Notes: generated by a model not told the origin, from the letters alone. Counted from the first letter of the stretch, positions 22,298 to 33,485 are shown. The stretch: 64,000 nucleotides of DNA from Prorocentrum cordatum (GCA_963575745.1 CAUYUJ010003594.1:1-64000), one strand, 5' to 3'. Translations and numbers: made by a program.

Positions 22298-22865
22298 TGC
22301 ATGCATGTATGTATGTATGTACGTATGCATGTATGTATGTATGTATGTATGTATGTATGTATGCATGTATGTATGTATGTATGTATGCATGTATGTATGT
22401 ATGTATGTATGTATGGATGCATGTCTGCATGTATGTATGTATGTATGTATGTATGTATGTATGCATGCATGTATGTATGTATGTATGTATGTATGTATGT
22501 ATGTATGTATGTATGTATGTATGTGTGTATGTACGTATGCATGTATGTATGTATGTTTGTATGTATGTATGTATGTATGTATGTATGTATGCATCTACGT
22601 CTGTCTGTCTGTCTGCCTGTCTGCCTGCCTGCCTGCCTGTCTGTCTGTCTGTATGTATGTATGTATGTATGCATGTATGTATGTATGTATGTATAAATGT
22701 TTGTGTGCATGCATGCATGTATGTATGCATGCATGCATGTATGCATGCATGTATGCATATATGTTTGTTTGTCTGTCTGTCTGCCTGTCCGTCTGTCTGT
22801 CTGTCTGTATGTATGTATGTACGTACATAGGTACGTATGTGTATATGTATACACAGTCATTCATA
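21905..22865 (+). mobile_element. 14-bp repeat + GGTCCACGCTGGCT head + very long GTAT array (copy 2)
   Basis: ATTGCACCACATGG-like 14-mers (21905-21985) lead into GAGGTCCACGCTGGCTAACAT (21993) and then about 730 bp of (ATGT/ATGC)n with a CTGT/CTGC block at 22600-22650 and another at 22770-22810. It matches the order at 14330-14665. The periodic Tyr-Val-Cys-Met and His-Thr-Tyr-Ile frames are artefacts. Confidence 0.8.
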
Positions 22866-22972
22866 TGTACATATGAGCGACCATGGGGCCCCACAAGTCC
22901 TGGGAGAAAAACGCGGCCACTGAGTCAACCAATCCACTGGATGTCAGGGTGTGTGCCCCGCCCGACAGGAGG

Positions 22973-23135
22973 TGCCCGCGCCTGGAGGCCTCGAGGATTT
23001 CCAAGAGTTCTTCTGGCGGAGGGGCAAGCACGCTTGTGGCAGGCCCTGCCGCGAAGCTGGGATGGCGGAGAACGGGACGGCCGAGGCCGCCGTCGAACAG
23101 GAGGCGGCGAACCAGAGCGACGCCGGCGCCGCCAA
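22973..23135 (+). CDS. Exon with DFQ..C..PC segment (orphan exon of Cys-module family)
   Basis: After a CCCGACAG acceptor the frame reads EVPAPGGLEDFQEFFWRR, then HACGRPC and an Ala/Glu-rich linker ending near GAAK, where a GA donor (AAG|GAGC) is possible. From general knowledge, S.EDFQ..L.......C..PC follows HPEWY in the dinoflagellate Cys-module proteins, so this could be the next exon of the gene at 3.4-3.9 kb or a fragment of another copy. No other exon of it is recognised nearby. The function of the family is unknown. Confidence 0.45.
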
Positions 23136-23231
23136 GGAGCGTTCCTGCTCTTCCTCCTCTTCTTCATCCTCTCACTCCTCCACCCCCACCTGCTTGCCCA
23201 CTAAACTCGCACCCCGTCTCCTGCCCTGTTC

Positions 23232-23246
23232 GCCATTTTGGCTCAA
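23232..23246 (+). other. Relict dinoflagellate spliced-leader sequence
   Basis: GCCATTTTGGCTCAA is an exact 15-nt match to the 3' two-thirds of the conserved 22-nt dinoflagellate spliced leader, followed by AAGG instead of a GT donor. It is therefore not an SL RNA gene but an SL embedded in genomic DNA, as expected when trans-spliced mRNA is reverse transcribed and reinserted. Confidence 0.7.
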
Positions 23247-23249
23247 AGG

Positions 23250-24965
23250 CCCGCCAGCGAGAGCGGCCGCCTGGAATTGCAGGGCAGGTGTGGGCGAGCA
23301 GGTTTAGGACGGACAGGTCAGGTCGCCAAAGTACTTCAGGTACGACATGTGCTAGACTGTCTTCCCCCCGTGGAGCGCTCCAGCTCATGGGAACAGGAAG
23401 GGCACATGGAATGATAGAGGTCGAGGAGGAGGTGAGCGTTAAACCAAACTTTCTCTGCCGCCGACTCCCAACGAACCATATTCAGAGGACCACGGGCGAG
23501 CCTTTGCCAGAAAACCCTTAGTAGCCACCCAATCTAGAAACGTGCGGGAACAGTTGTCGGTTCAGCGAGCCCAAACACATTCGCATCTCAAGGATCTCGT
23601 GGATCTCGAGAGCTTATCAGAGGGGGGTGAGACGCGAAACGGGACGCCCTGGTCACAGGAATAGCAGAGGCCCAAGTGGCAACAGTTATAAGCCAGGCAT
23701 CAGAGGATCGCGCGCCCTGGGCGGCGGCCTCGCTTCCAACCGAGCTAGGCGGCGTGGGATCCACGGAAGGGTATGCCAGCAGACGGCGAGAAGGGGAAAG
23801 ACAGCCTCAGCCTCGCGGCGCGTCCCCGCGCCCGAGCTGGCGCCAGCCCAGCGGACGGCGGCGCGGAACGCACGGGGAAGGCAGCTGCAACTGATCGGCC
23901 AGGAGTGGCGAGGGAGGAACTCCGAGGACGCATCACAGACACAATGCATGTCGCCATGTCTCTGTCGTTTTGTCAGTCTAGACCAACCGCGGCAAGCACC
24001 GACACGAAGCAACAAACACAAAACCATGGTTGGCTCGACAGCGATCCTTGGAAAGAGGGCTGGCGTGAGCCCCAAGAAGACGGTCACGCCACCAGTGGTG
24101 CACCACGCGACGAGTTGAAGGCCGCATGAGGAGTCCGGTGGCGCTGGGTCACGACGGCAAGTTTGACAGTTGGCAACGACGGCAAGTTTGACAGTTGGCA
24201 GGGCCAGCAGTGCGGTTCGAGGTGGGGCGCTGCCTGGGGTGGTTCGACCTCGGTTCTTGAAAGGCACGGGCGGCGTGAACGATCCGCCGAGCTGGCCCTG
24301 TTGGATCCACTGCCGTCAAGGGAAGCGAGCTTTGAAGATGTGGAACGGTGCGTCGGACGCTTCCGTTTGGCGGTGCTTCGACAGGTTTTGGCCATGTCCG
24401 ACTGGAGTTTTTCAGAGAAGTTCAAGGATCTTCTTAAACGCACCTTTGCCAGAGAGTCGAAGATGGAGGCCGTGATCAGTAGGGCGGACATCATGATCGG
24501 TGGAACAGACAATGACGAACTCCGGCGCCCCGGCAGGAAGACATGTTTCGCCGCCGCCAGTGGCCCCGAATAGTGCCTCCCACTGTTTGTGCCGTGATGA
24601 AATGGGCACATCTTGTTGACTGAATGAAATGACCGCTGGGTGTCCCCGAAGCTGAAGGATTTGCTCCTCGGGGAGGTGGCCAGCCCCGCGTCGTAGGGGG
24701 TGCGTGACCTCAGGGTGTTTACCCAAGATCGGCTCGACTGCGAGAGTGTCTCATGGGCGTTGCGCCAGATGGATGCCAGCGGGTCGGGCCCCCCCCCCCA
24801 GCGTCCAAGCGCGGGCGCCGTGTATCCTTGCGGCGAGTCTTGGGGCTGTGATCCAGATCCAGCGGGCGATGCTGGCACGCGTTTTCAGCGCCGCCCCCTC
24901 CGCCCCCAGCTCCGCGGTCGGCCCAGTGCGCGTGCGTGTGTGTGTGTGTGTGGCTTTCTGCAAGT
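23250..24965. other. No gene firmly recognised; 25-bp duplication at 24146-24197
   Basis: ACGACGGCAAGTTTGACAGT occurs twice in a row near 24152 and 24177. A forward frame at about 24290-24570 (ELALLDPLPSRE, RLAVLRQVLAMSDW, then SFSEKFKDLLKRTF) looks protein-like and may be an exon remnant, but it matches nothing I know and a long reverse frame overlaps it. Confidence 0.35.
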
Positions 24966-25120
24966 CGAGGAGGTCGACGCCTGCTGCGTCGACGACGGAA
25001 GGTCGCACTTCGAGAGCGGCGAAGAGGCCGCCGACGAGGAGGCGTCGTTTGTCGAGATCGCGGACCTCGACACTCACGAGGCCCACGTGGAAGAGGCGCA
25101 CGTCATGAACATAGCGTAAA
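24966..25120 (+). CDS. Possible acidic C-terminal exon
   Basis: After a (GT)n tract and a CTTTCTGCAAG acceptor-like site the frame encodes about 50 residues very rich in Glu, Asp and Ala (VEEVDACCVDDG, then EEAADEEASFVEIADLD), ending MNIA and a TAA. The pyrimidine-rich acceptor and acidic C-terminus fit a terminal exon, but no partner exon is identified. Confidence 0.3.
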
Positions 25121-26285
25121 TAGAAGACCTCAATGGCCAGCGCTGCCGCCTCGACGCCAGGGCCGCCGCGACTGCGCCCCAAAAGCCGCGGTCGGGGTCG
25201 TGGAGGTCGAGGCCGAGACGGGCGGGTTTTCAGAGGCAGGGGCGGTCGACAGCGCAGTGCGTGAAGGTCGCCCAGTGCAAGATGGCATTGCCCGCAGCGA
25301 TGCGAGCCACTGGGCCCGGGGAGTTTCCCAGCGAGCGGCTCCGTCAGCCGTGGGAATTGTGGCCCGAACCGGAGATGGGCGCGACGTCCGAGCGAGCATG
25401 CTCGACAGCTCCGCGACGGGCGCGTGCTCTGCTGGGCCAGCTCGTCGTTTTTGTTTATTGATCAGCCGAGCGCACCTCGAGCCACCTTCCCTCCCAACCA
25501 GGCCTTGCTTGGGGCGCGTCTCTCATGGGGGGGGGGCGCCCCGCTGCCGTGCCGTCGCCAGGTGGTGCGCGTCGAGGCGGTGCGAGAGCGCCCCCCCGGC
25601 GGCCCGCTGATGTTGCGCGGCATTCGGCCGGGAGAAATGCCCTCCTTCTTCTCCTCGTCTCCTCCTCCTCCCCTCCTCCTCTTCCTCCTCCTCCTTCCCG
25701 TTTAAGCCTCGTCCGCTCAGGCAGCGGGCCCCGGCCTGAGGCGCCTCGGCTCGCGCGCGGCGGCTCGGCGCTGGACCGGGCGATCTACGCGGCCTGGGGT
25801 CCGTCGATGCTGGCGACGGTCAACGTCGAGCGCGCGGGCCGTATTTCCTCGCCTCGCGTCCTGGCGCAGTGCGCGCGCATCTCCGTCCTGGGGGACTTTG
25901 CGTCCGGCGACCTCCTCTAACGTTTGCGACGTGTTGATGGAATGGTGACCTCTGCGTCGTCGGCGAGGGGCGCCCCTGCAGGTTGCTCCGGGGGGCGGGG
26001 TATCTTCCTCGCGCGGGCCCTCGCTGGCGTCGGCAGGGTGCCGCGCCCGCCACCTATCCCCCGGCTGGGCCTGGGGGGGGGTCAGCGTCGGACCAGCTGG
26101 CGGCCCTGCCGCTGCCGACGGCAATCCGGCGGGCCACGGGCGCCGCGGCCGGGCCGCGCAGGCAGCGCAGGGCGAGGCGCGTGCTCATTGGCGCGGACAA
26201 GCGCGCCGACATCGGCTACGAGGGGGGCGCGGGGAAGGGCCGGGCCCCCGCTTCCGCGCTGGGCGAGGCCTCGCGGGGGGAAGGG
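25121..26285. other. GC-rich, no gene recognised; short CCT tract at 25645-25700
   Basis: A forward frame ending at 25920 (ALDRAIYAAWGPSMLATVN region) looks protein-like but has no recognised motif or clear acceptor. The rest is 70% GC with conflicting frames. Confidence 0.35.
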
Positions 26286-26400
26286 CTTCCCAGAGGTCTT
26301 CAAGATCTTAAATTTAGATCTAAGTGTTATATGATGATATGTAACTGTGTTTAAGATCTCAAATATAATTTAAGATCTGTGTTTACGTGTTATTGATGAT
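26286..26400 (+). repeat. Dispersed AT-rich repeat, copy 1 (inverted copy at 40440-40545)
   Basis: CAGAGGTCTTCAAGATCTTA and AATTTAGATCTAAGT are present as the exact reverse complement at 40490-40537, and the neighbouring TATGATGAT..GTAAC also matches. The two copies lie 14 kb apart in opposite orientation and bracket the gene-dense part. Confidence 0.8.
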
Positions 26401-26769
26401 CTCATGCTTCATCATCATTTTCACATCGCCATTGTCATTTATAGTTCTGGCTCAAGAAATGTCGGAACATAGGGCGCCGTCCCAAGAACGAGTGCACGAG
26501 CAGTGCCTCACCCGAATCTCCATCACAGAAATCAGGTTTGTCAACAAAGTTTGCTTCTACAATGGCATCGCCAGAATCGTGTGCGATTGGTTTCGTCCGC
26601 CATGGGGGTTCGCGAAAATCTACTTCGCGGCGCATTGGAATTGGGCTATGCATCAGTATGTTCGTCTTGGTCCTTTCGACAGCGCCGACGAAGGACCCGA
26701 CAGGGACTCCAGTGACGAGAGCCTCATGCGACGAGGACTGGGCATTGCATGGAAGCCCCCAAACGAGGA

Positions 26770-26915
26770 AGAGGAGTAGGAGGAGGGGGGGAAGGAGGAG
26801 GAGGAGGAGGAGGAGGAGGAAGAGGAGGAGACAGAAAAGAGAGAAGGGAAGAGAGAGGGAGGAAGAGGATGAGAAGGAGGGGAAGGATGAGGAGGTGAAG
26901 GAGAAGGAGGAGGGT
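26770..26915. repeat. (GGA)n purine tract
   Basis: GGA/GAA-rich, about 100 bp 5' of the start of the next gene. Confidence 0.9.
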
Positions 26916-26997
26916 GTTGTCTTGGGCGCCCCCTGCTGCCATAGCTCTTCGGGTCGAGAGCTTTCCCGCCGACATCGCCCCAGCACTCCTGTCAACC

Positions 26998-29684
26998 ATG
27001 CGCGGTGGCGCTGGCAAGGCTAAGTGCCAGACCCCGTCCTCGGACCTCGCCGCGCAGCTCCAGCCGCTGCTGAAGAGCGCGCTTCTCCCATATCGCGAGG
27101 AGTGCTAGGGTGATGTGAAACAGAACCTAAAGATTTCCAGGGGGGGTCAGTTTTGGGCAACTTGGGGGGAAGTCGTTCTTGGGCCGTCTGCCAGGAGGTC
27201 TCCACGGGCGGTCGCGACGAGAGGGCGCTCGTCGCACACGCTGGCCTGATCAAGGCTGCTGGTAGGAGAGAGGATGTCGTCTCTTCATGTTCACCCTCCT
27301 TCTCATCTTCCTAATCTCATCCTTGCCATCCTCACTCTCTCCTTCCTCATCCTCATTCGCATTTCGCTAGAGGCTGTTGGCGCTGGTTTGCCGCAGACGA
27401 TCGTGCAAGCGGCCGTGCGAGTGGTGGTCGAGGCGGAGCACGAGAGCTGGAACCTCGACGAGTCCGAATGGGACGGCTGGGCCAAGTCCAACGCGCTTCG
27501 GCTCCGCGCGATGAAGCGCGACGTGGAGCAGGCTTCGGCCTCACCCCCCACTTCGTTTCTCACCCCACCTCCTCCATAACCCTCAACGGACCTCTACGAA
27601 TCTCAACGCCACCGTTGATGTCCGTTGAGGTCCGTTGAGGTCCGTTGAGGGTCATGGAGGCTACGTTTGAATTTCTGCATTTCAATGCCCCCGCCCCCCG
27701 CAGAGGCGATCATCAAAGCGAAGACCCAGGAGGGCAGCAGGCACCAGTGGCTCGTGGAGAACTTCATGGACCCGATGGACCTCGACGGCGACAAGAAAGA
27801 GTACACGTACGGTTTCGACACCGACCCGTGCCCGGTGCCTCCCTCCTCCTTCGCCGCCCTCCTCCTCCTCCTTTTCCTCCTCCTCCTCCTCCTTTTCCTC
27901 CTCCTCCTCCTCCTTCTTCCTTCTTCTCCTCCTCCTCCTCCTCCTCCTCTTACTCCTACTCCTTCTCCCACTCCTACTCCTGAGGCATCCTCCTTCGTCT
28001 CCTTCTCGTGAATCACCCTCATCCTGCTCAATCCTACTCCTTGTCGTGGTACTCCCTCTCCTCCGATCCTGCTCCACATTCCTTCGCACTCCTCCTCAAA
28101 TTCTTCCCAACCTCATCGTCGTCCTCCTCCTGTTCACCATCCTCCTTCTCCTGCTCCTCCCTCTCCTCCTCCTCCTCCTCCTCGCCCCCCTCCTCCTCCT
28201 CCTGCTCCTCCTCCTCTTCCTCCCCACTTGAGCCGAGGTTGCGTGGCGCGTGCTTCTGGTGGACGGCAAGGCTGTCGGCCGCAGGGGGACCTCTAAGAAG
28301 CTCGTGTTCGACACCAAGGCTGATCTGAACGCCAACGTCGTGGCGACCTGGAGCACTGGCAAGTCCTGGACGATCCCAGCCCTGACGCAGCAGCAGCTGA
28401 AGGAGTACGACGTCGAGGAGCAGAAGCAGAACTTCAGCATCTTCGAGCAGGAGACCGAGAACGCCACTTACAAGCTGTTCCAGAAGTGCCAGAGGGGTGC
28501 AGTTTTCTTGTCGGTCATGAAGTATACTGAGGACGGCCACCGCCAGATCGCGCAGCTCATCATCACGGGCTACCCTAAGGATGCCAAGGATAAGGCGGTG
28601 GCTGGGATGGCGAAGATATGCAGCGAGTTGGCATCTGGGGCAATCAACAAAGAGACTGCTGAGATACAGAAGATCGAGTTCAAGTGGAAGCCTCCTACTG
28701 CGGCTACTGCCTCTGCCAAGAAGAGGCCAGCTGCTGCGGCTGCACGGCAACCACCACCACAACCAGCCCAGGACAGGGAGCCCGCCGACTTCGAGGCGGA
28801 TCCTGCTGAGAATAACGAGATGACCGACCCGACGAAGAAGGAGCTGCTCCACGGCGACGGCGACGACGACAGCAACATGGAGGTCAAGAGCGAAGTGAAG
28901 GAGGATATGGTCGAGGGCGCTGAGGGGGGCGCGGCGAGCTCCGCCATGGCCCAGACGGTAGAGCCCTCCAAGCAGACGTCACCGACTACGCCACCAGCAA
29001 GCGCCAAGAGGAGGAAGATCACATCTAAGAAGTCCGAGGATGAGATCCTGGATAAGGTTGAGCCCGCAGCCGAGACCAAGGTCGAAGAGGCCGCAGCCGA
29101 GACCAAGGTCGAAGAGGCCGCAGCGGCGACGACATCGGCGGCTCCATCGATATCGCCATCGACTCCAGCGGCATCGATATCGCCATCGACTCCAGCGGCG
29201 GTCGCGGAGCTCGACGTGGTGAGCGAGTTGGCGCGCAGGATCGGCGTCGACAAGGCGGGTTCTGCGCCATTCTCCATCCTCCTCCACCTCCTCCTTCTCC
29301 TCCTGCCTCCTCCTCCCCCTCCTCCTCACCACCACCTCTCCACCTCCTGCCTCCTCCACTCCTCCTCCTCCTCCTCCTCCTCCTCCTCCCCTCCTCCTCC
29401 TCCTCCTCCTCCTCCTCCTCCTCCTCCTCCTCCTCCTCCTCCTAGCTCCTTCTCCTCCTCCTGCCTCCTCCTACCCTCCATGGTCCCAAGGAGAGCTCAA
29501 TGGGTCTCAACGCGCCTTCAATGGGTCTCAACGGGAGCGTTGAGACCAGTTGAGCTCCCCTCGGAACCTGAAGGCAACGGTCGCCGCCGTGCTCGAGAAG
29601 AAGCGCAAGGAGCGCAAGCTGGCAGACAACTTCTCCGATTCGAGCGACGAGGGCCCACCTGGTTGCTCGGTCTTCTGCCGCTGA
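26998..29684 (+). CDS. Five-exon gene, 505-aa hypothetical protein
   Basis: Inferred exons are 26998-27099, 27373-27531, 27706-27834, 28238-29254 and 29574-29684, all in phase 0, giving 34+53+43+339+36 residues and a TGA. Donors are GA, GC, GT and GC; every acceptor is AG followed by G, which argues for the model. The ATG is preceded by TCAACC. The protein starts MRGGAGKAKC. Exons 2-4 form a compact acidic/basic region (WDGWAKSNAL, QWLVENFMDP, then FDTKADLNANVVATW and a helical SELASG..KIEFKW segment). A disordered tail follows, with Ala/Pro/Glu repeats (AAETKVEE twice, SISPSTPAA twice) and a nuclear-signal-like AKRRKITSKK near residue 380. The last exon is Lys/Arg-rich then acidic (KKRKERK, DSSDEGP), ending CSVFCR. 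I do not recognise the family. Introns 3 and 4 are filled with CCT microsatellite. A nuclear role is a guess from the basic motifs. Confidence 0.65.
27583..27660. repeat. Intronic CGTTGAG inverted repeat
   Basis: Within intron 2 of the 505-aa gene: ACCCTCAACGGACC on the left and three GGTCCGTTGAG units on the right form an imperfect palindrome. Confidence 0.7.
27845..28225. repeat. Intronic (CCT)n tract
   Basis: CCT/CTT-rich sequence fills intron 3 of the 505-aa gene; the pyrimidine-rich strand is the coding strand. Confidence 0.9.
29280..29560. repeat. Intronic (CCT)n tract plus TCTCAACG motifs
   Basis: About 200 bp of CCT repeats, then GGGTCTCAACG and GCGTTGAGACC motifs right before the last acceptor at 29573. 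Confidence 0.9.
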
Positions 29685-30198
29685 GAGCGCACTCGGGTTT
29701 CAAGATGGCTAACCACACGGTGGACCTTGACCCGGTGAGGTTTTACTTCTGGGGGGGGATCTCGGAAGCAGCTTCAGAACATTACCAGAGGTCGCATCCC
29801 CCGTGTGTTTAGCCGTGGTGCGTGGTGCTGTGTTTAGCGCCCTGGGGAAGTTTGACGGTGGCGAGTTCGCCACCACATCCTGCTTGAAAAAAACAGCCAG
29901 AGAACCTCCAGAAACCCAAGGCCAGGGAAAACAGGATGTACGAAATCTGCCCCAGGGAACCAAGGAGGAAGGGAGGACACACAAGGTACTAGTTGCACCG
30001 AGGAAAGAAGGGAGGGGGGGGGCAGCCCTCCGCCCTCCTCATGCCTTCTCCTCCTGCAAGTCTTCCTCATCCCCTCTCCTGCTTGCCTATTGTCCTCCTC
30101 ATGCCTGCCATCCTCTCCTCATGCCTTTTTCTTTCCATCGCAGCCACTCTCAGTCGAGTGTTGAGTGGCTGACAGCATTCACGAACCACTACGCCTAC
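29685..30198. other. Intergenic, no gene; perfect GGTGGCGA..TCGCCACC hairpin near 29858
   Basis: The space between two co-directional genes. It includes a T/C-rich stretch and CTTTCCATCGCAG (30131-30143), a good trans-splice acceptor candidate for the next gene. Confidence 0.5.
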
Positions 30199-32772
30199 AT
30201 GGCTGCACCAGCCGCGGCACCTGAGTTTGCGGTCTTCCCGCGGACGCACCTCACTGAGAGCGAGCTCGCTGAGGTTGACGCCCAGATCCCCGAAGGATGT
30301 TCGTTGGTTGCCAGCGAATGTGAATACCTTGAGAGGTTGCACTTGGCACGTATCGAGGCTGCAGGTGTCAGGGCTGCAGCCGCTGCGCAGATGCCGATCA
30401 GCGTAGAAGATTCTCCTCCTGAGCCTCAAGGGCCAGCTGGTCAACCTGCCGACGTGCCAGGTCCGCAAGCCGACCAGAAGCCCGCTTCGCCACCTGACCA
30501 AGGGGAAGTTGGACTTCCTGCAGCAGGCGCTGCAGAAGAGGATGCGGCAGAGCCAGGCGAGCAAGCCCCCCCAGAGGAGGCAGGCGAGCAAGCCCCCCCA
30601 GAGGAGCCTGCAGAAGAGGATGCGGCAGAGCCACCATCCAAACGAGCCAGACTCGCAGCGCCAGTCGAGAACACGGAGCCAGCCCAGCAGGATGCCAACG
30701 TGGGCACCTGGTTGCACAAGAGGATGAAGGATGAGGACTTGGACACTCGTATCGAGGCCCAGGCACAACAGGGCATCACCCTTGTCTACCAACATCAAGA
30801 CCTCAAGCGTCTCCCCAGATCCAGTCGATAACATGGGGTATGGCGCCTGGGGTCGAGACGTGGCGACAGGTGATGCCTTGCCCAGGGCGTGCAGATGCTG
30901 AGCCAGTTCGGCCACGACCCGAACATGCTGTGCGATGAGTTCAAGCGCATGTACGACGCAGGGCAGTCTCTGGATCCATCGTACATTGGCGGCGATGGAG
31001 GGGTCGCTTCGGATGTTGCCGCGCAGGAGGAGCTCGAAATCCAAGTTTTCAAGGACGAGAAAGAGGAGGAGGAGTACAAGTACTGGAAGAAACTGCAGGC
31101 CAATGACTTTGTTTTCCCAGCACAGGGGTTCAAAGGGAACTTGGCGGGCGGCCGCTGGCAGAGGCACATCAACAACAAGAGGGGCAGGGAGGACAAGGAG
31201 AAGTACGAGGCCCTCAAAGGAGATCAGTCAGCCTTGGAGAAATTCAGGGCCGACTGGGCCAGGAAGCTGTTCGAGGCCAAGTACGAGTCTGCGAAGCACA
31301 CGAAGACCCACGAGCTGACAACCTTCAGCGACGCTCGCTACTTCACTCTCATGAGGATCGCGGAGGAAGAGGGCAGGGGACCTCGTGGGATCCGCAACGC
31401 TGTCCTGTATGCGCTGCAGTGCCTGGCCATGGGGGGGAAGTGGCTGAAGTACAGCAGGATGCGCCGCGACATGGTCTTCTTATACATGACCGAGGGCATC
31501 TACGAGGCCTTCAGCGAGAAGTGGGAGCTGACCAAGACGAGGTACACCGACGGCGCTCAGCAGGCAAAGGATGCGGAGGAGGAGGAGGGGGAGGAGGAGG
31601 AGGAGGAGGAGGAGGAGACGGAGGAGGAGGAGGAGGAGGAGGAGGAGGAGGAGGAGGAGGAGGAAGAGGAGGAGCAGGAGGAGGAGGAGGAGGAGGAGGA
31701 GGAGGTGGCGTGAGGGGTAGCCCTCAACGTTGGTTTGGAGCCACGCACCCGACCCAGTGCAGGGGGGGCGCCTGAGCACCATACCAGATTGCGACCGCTC
31801 CAGGCTAACAACGTGACGTGTCCCCGCGGCACCCTGACCTTGGGCGAGGTCACGGGCGTCATCGATGATCTCGTCGCGGACCGCGCGAAGCGGACGCGCT
31901 TGGACAGGCCAGCAGAAACGAGTTCATCATCTGGCAGTGTGGTTACGCCGCGGCGAGCTGATACGGCTGAGGCGGGGTCCGCAGCGTCCGAGGAGAAGGG
32001 CATTCGCGACACTCGCCCATTGGATGACACATTGCGCGCGCAGGAGATCGCAACTAAGAACACCCACCTCGACAGCACCTCGCAGCCAACCGTGGTCCTG
32101 GGTACGCTTACAGCGGTGGAGGCCTCCCAGGATGAGAACAGCAAGCCGAACCCAGAGGACCTGCGCAATCATGAGCCTGAGAAGGTCGAGCAGGAGCCCA
32201 AGAAGAGCCAGGCAGCCCAGGCAGATGAGCCCAAGAAGACCCAGGCAGCGGAAGTACCCGCGGTAGGCGGCAGGGTTACAGGACAGCGCCCAAAGAAGGA
32301 GGCTTCAGAGGGTGCCAAGGCGTTGTCAGGAGCTATCGCGACCAAGAGCGCGTACACGTCCGTGTGGTGCGCTGCAGAGGACATCATCGACGAGATCAAG
32401 AAGAATACCAACAATCCGCAGTACGCGTGGGCCAACACACCAGCGGTCATGGGCCCCTTGACGACCGCCATGGACGTGCTCTTGCAGGCCAAGCGCTCCC
32501 AGGAGGGGTTCAGCAGCATCATGATCGGCGACCTCGTGGCCATGAAGAGGGAGGCTGTCAAGAACAAAAGCGTCACTGAGTTCGAGGCCAACTTGATTGC
32601 GTTCACCAACGTGCTGAGCTCCAAGACCAACGACGTCAGCCGCGAGAGCCGCCTCCTGATGGCCTCGATCAAGTCTCGCGAGGAGGAGCGCAACAAGATC
32701 CTCGACGAGGTGTCGGGCATCCAGCAGCCGAAGAAGAAGACGAAGAAGCCCAAGTCCACCGACGGCAGCTAG
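30199..32772 (+). CDS. Three-exon gene, ~736-aa hypothetical protein
   Basis: Inferred exons are 30199-30762 (the donor could also be at 30771), 30886-31563 and 31804-32772 (TAG). The start ATG sits in TACATGGCT. Donors are GC; acceptors are AG followed by G; phase 0 throughout. The N-terminal ~190 residues have a Pro/Glu-rich linker with two EQAPPEE repeats and a nuclear-signal-like PSKRARL. Exon 2 is a well-formed globular region rich in Trp, Tyr and Lys (GGRWQRHINNKRG, DARYFTLMRIAEEEG, LQCLAMGGKWLKYSRMRR), a layout I associate with dinoflagellate multicopy proteins of unknown role. Exon 3 is an acidic/Lys-rich linker with KKSQAAQADEP and KKTQAAEVP, then a helical domain (W-C-A-A-E-D-I..YAWANTP..MGPLTTAMD) and a basic end QPKKKTKKPKS. 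If intron 2 were not spliced the reading would run into a poly-Glu tract and stop at 31713. I prefer splicing because GCAAAGG follows CAG and the GGA tract is typical of these introns. Confidence 0.65.
31577..31708. repeat. Intronic (GGA)n tract
   Basis: Inside intron 2 of the ~736-aa gene. It reads as poly-Glu in the exon 2 frame, which can mislead gene predictors. Confidence 0.85.
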
Positions 32773-32879
32773 CATGCCGCCCTCGTTACCATCACGCTCC
32801 ACATGGTCGTGGGTACGTGGGTGGGTATGCGCTGTGGGATGCAGGACCCACATTTGAAAGATAAATCATTATCATTCTG

Positions 32880-33060
32880 CTCATCCACCTCCTCCCCCTC
32901 CTCCCCCTCCTCCTCATCCTACTTCTCCTCCTCATCCTCCTCCTCCATTCCCTTCTACTCATTCCCTCCTCCTCCTTCCTTCCCACCTTCTCCACCTCTT
33001 CCTCCTCGTCCTCCTCCTGTTCCTCCTCCTCTTACTCACCTCCTCCCTCGCGTCCTCCAG
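32880..33060. repeat. CCT-rich pyrimidine tract
   Basis: TCCTCCTCC-rich sequence about 110 bp after the stop of the preceding gene. Confidence 0.9.
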
Positions 33061-33309
33061 CCATTATCTGAGCAGCATCCCAGCAGGACGCATACGTGGG
33101 CAAGTACCTGCAGGGCTGCGTGGAGCAGGTGAGCCTCGGAGGGCTTCCTCCTCGAGCGTTTAAGCTCGCTTCAGAACTCGAAATCACCACTCGGAAGCCC
33201 TGGGGCCCCCTCCGACTCAGAAATCGCTCATCCGAAGCAGAAATCCTCTCTCTGACCCCTCCGAACCAAAAATCCTCCCTCCGTTGAGAAAACCGGCTTC
33301 CGAATCAAA

Positions 33310-33485
33310 AAACCACCCGTTGAGAACCCGTTGAGACCCGTTGAGCCACCCTACCCGTTGAGACCCGTTGAGACCCTCACCAAACCCTGTGTTTTCACAG
33401 GGATTCTTCACTTCAGACCATCTCCGTTGAGACCCGTTGAGACCCGTTGAGACCCGTTGAGACCCGTTGAGACCCGTTGAGCCTT
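33310..33485 (+). repeat. GAGACCCGTT 10/11-mer tandem repeat
   Basis: CCGTTGAGACC units: a loose cluster at 33318-33375, then a perfect run of GACCCGTTGA units at 33425-33482. Confidence 0.9.

Noticed and set aside
22044-23204. 386-codon frame of repeated Met-Tyr-Val-Cys
   Set aside because: Translation of the GTAT array.
26387-26779. 130-codon ORF with a signal-peptide-like start, plus a GGCTCAAG at 26444-26451 resembling the spliced-leader end
   Set aside because: No domain, the C-terminus runs into a GGA tract, and only 8-11 bases match the leader, too few against chance.
31577-31713. Poly-Glu C-terminus of the middle exon of the ~736-aa gene
   Set aside because: A GC donor at CAG|GCAAAGG and an in-phase acceptor at 31803 make the GGA tract intronic, as in the neighbouring genes.
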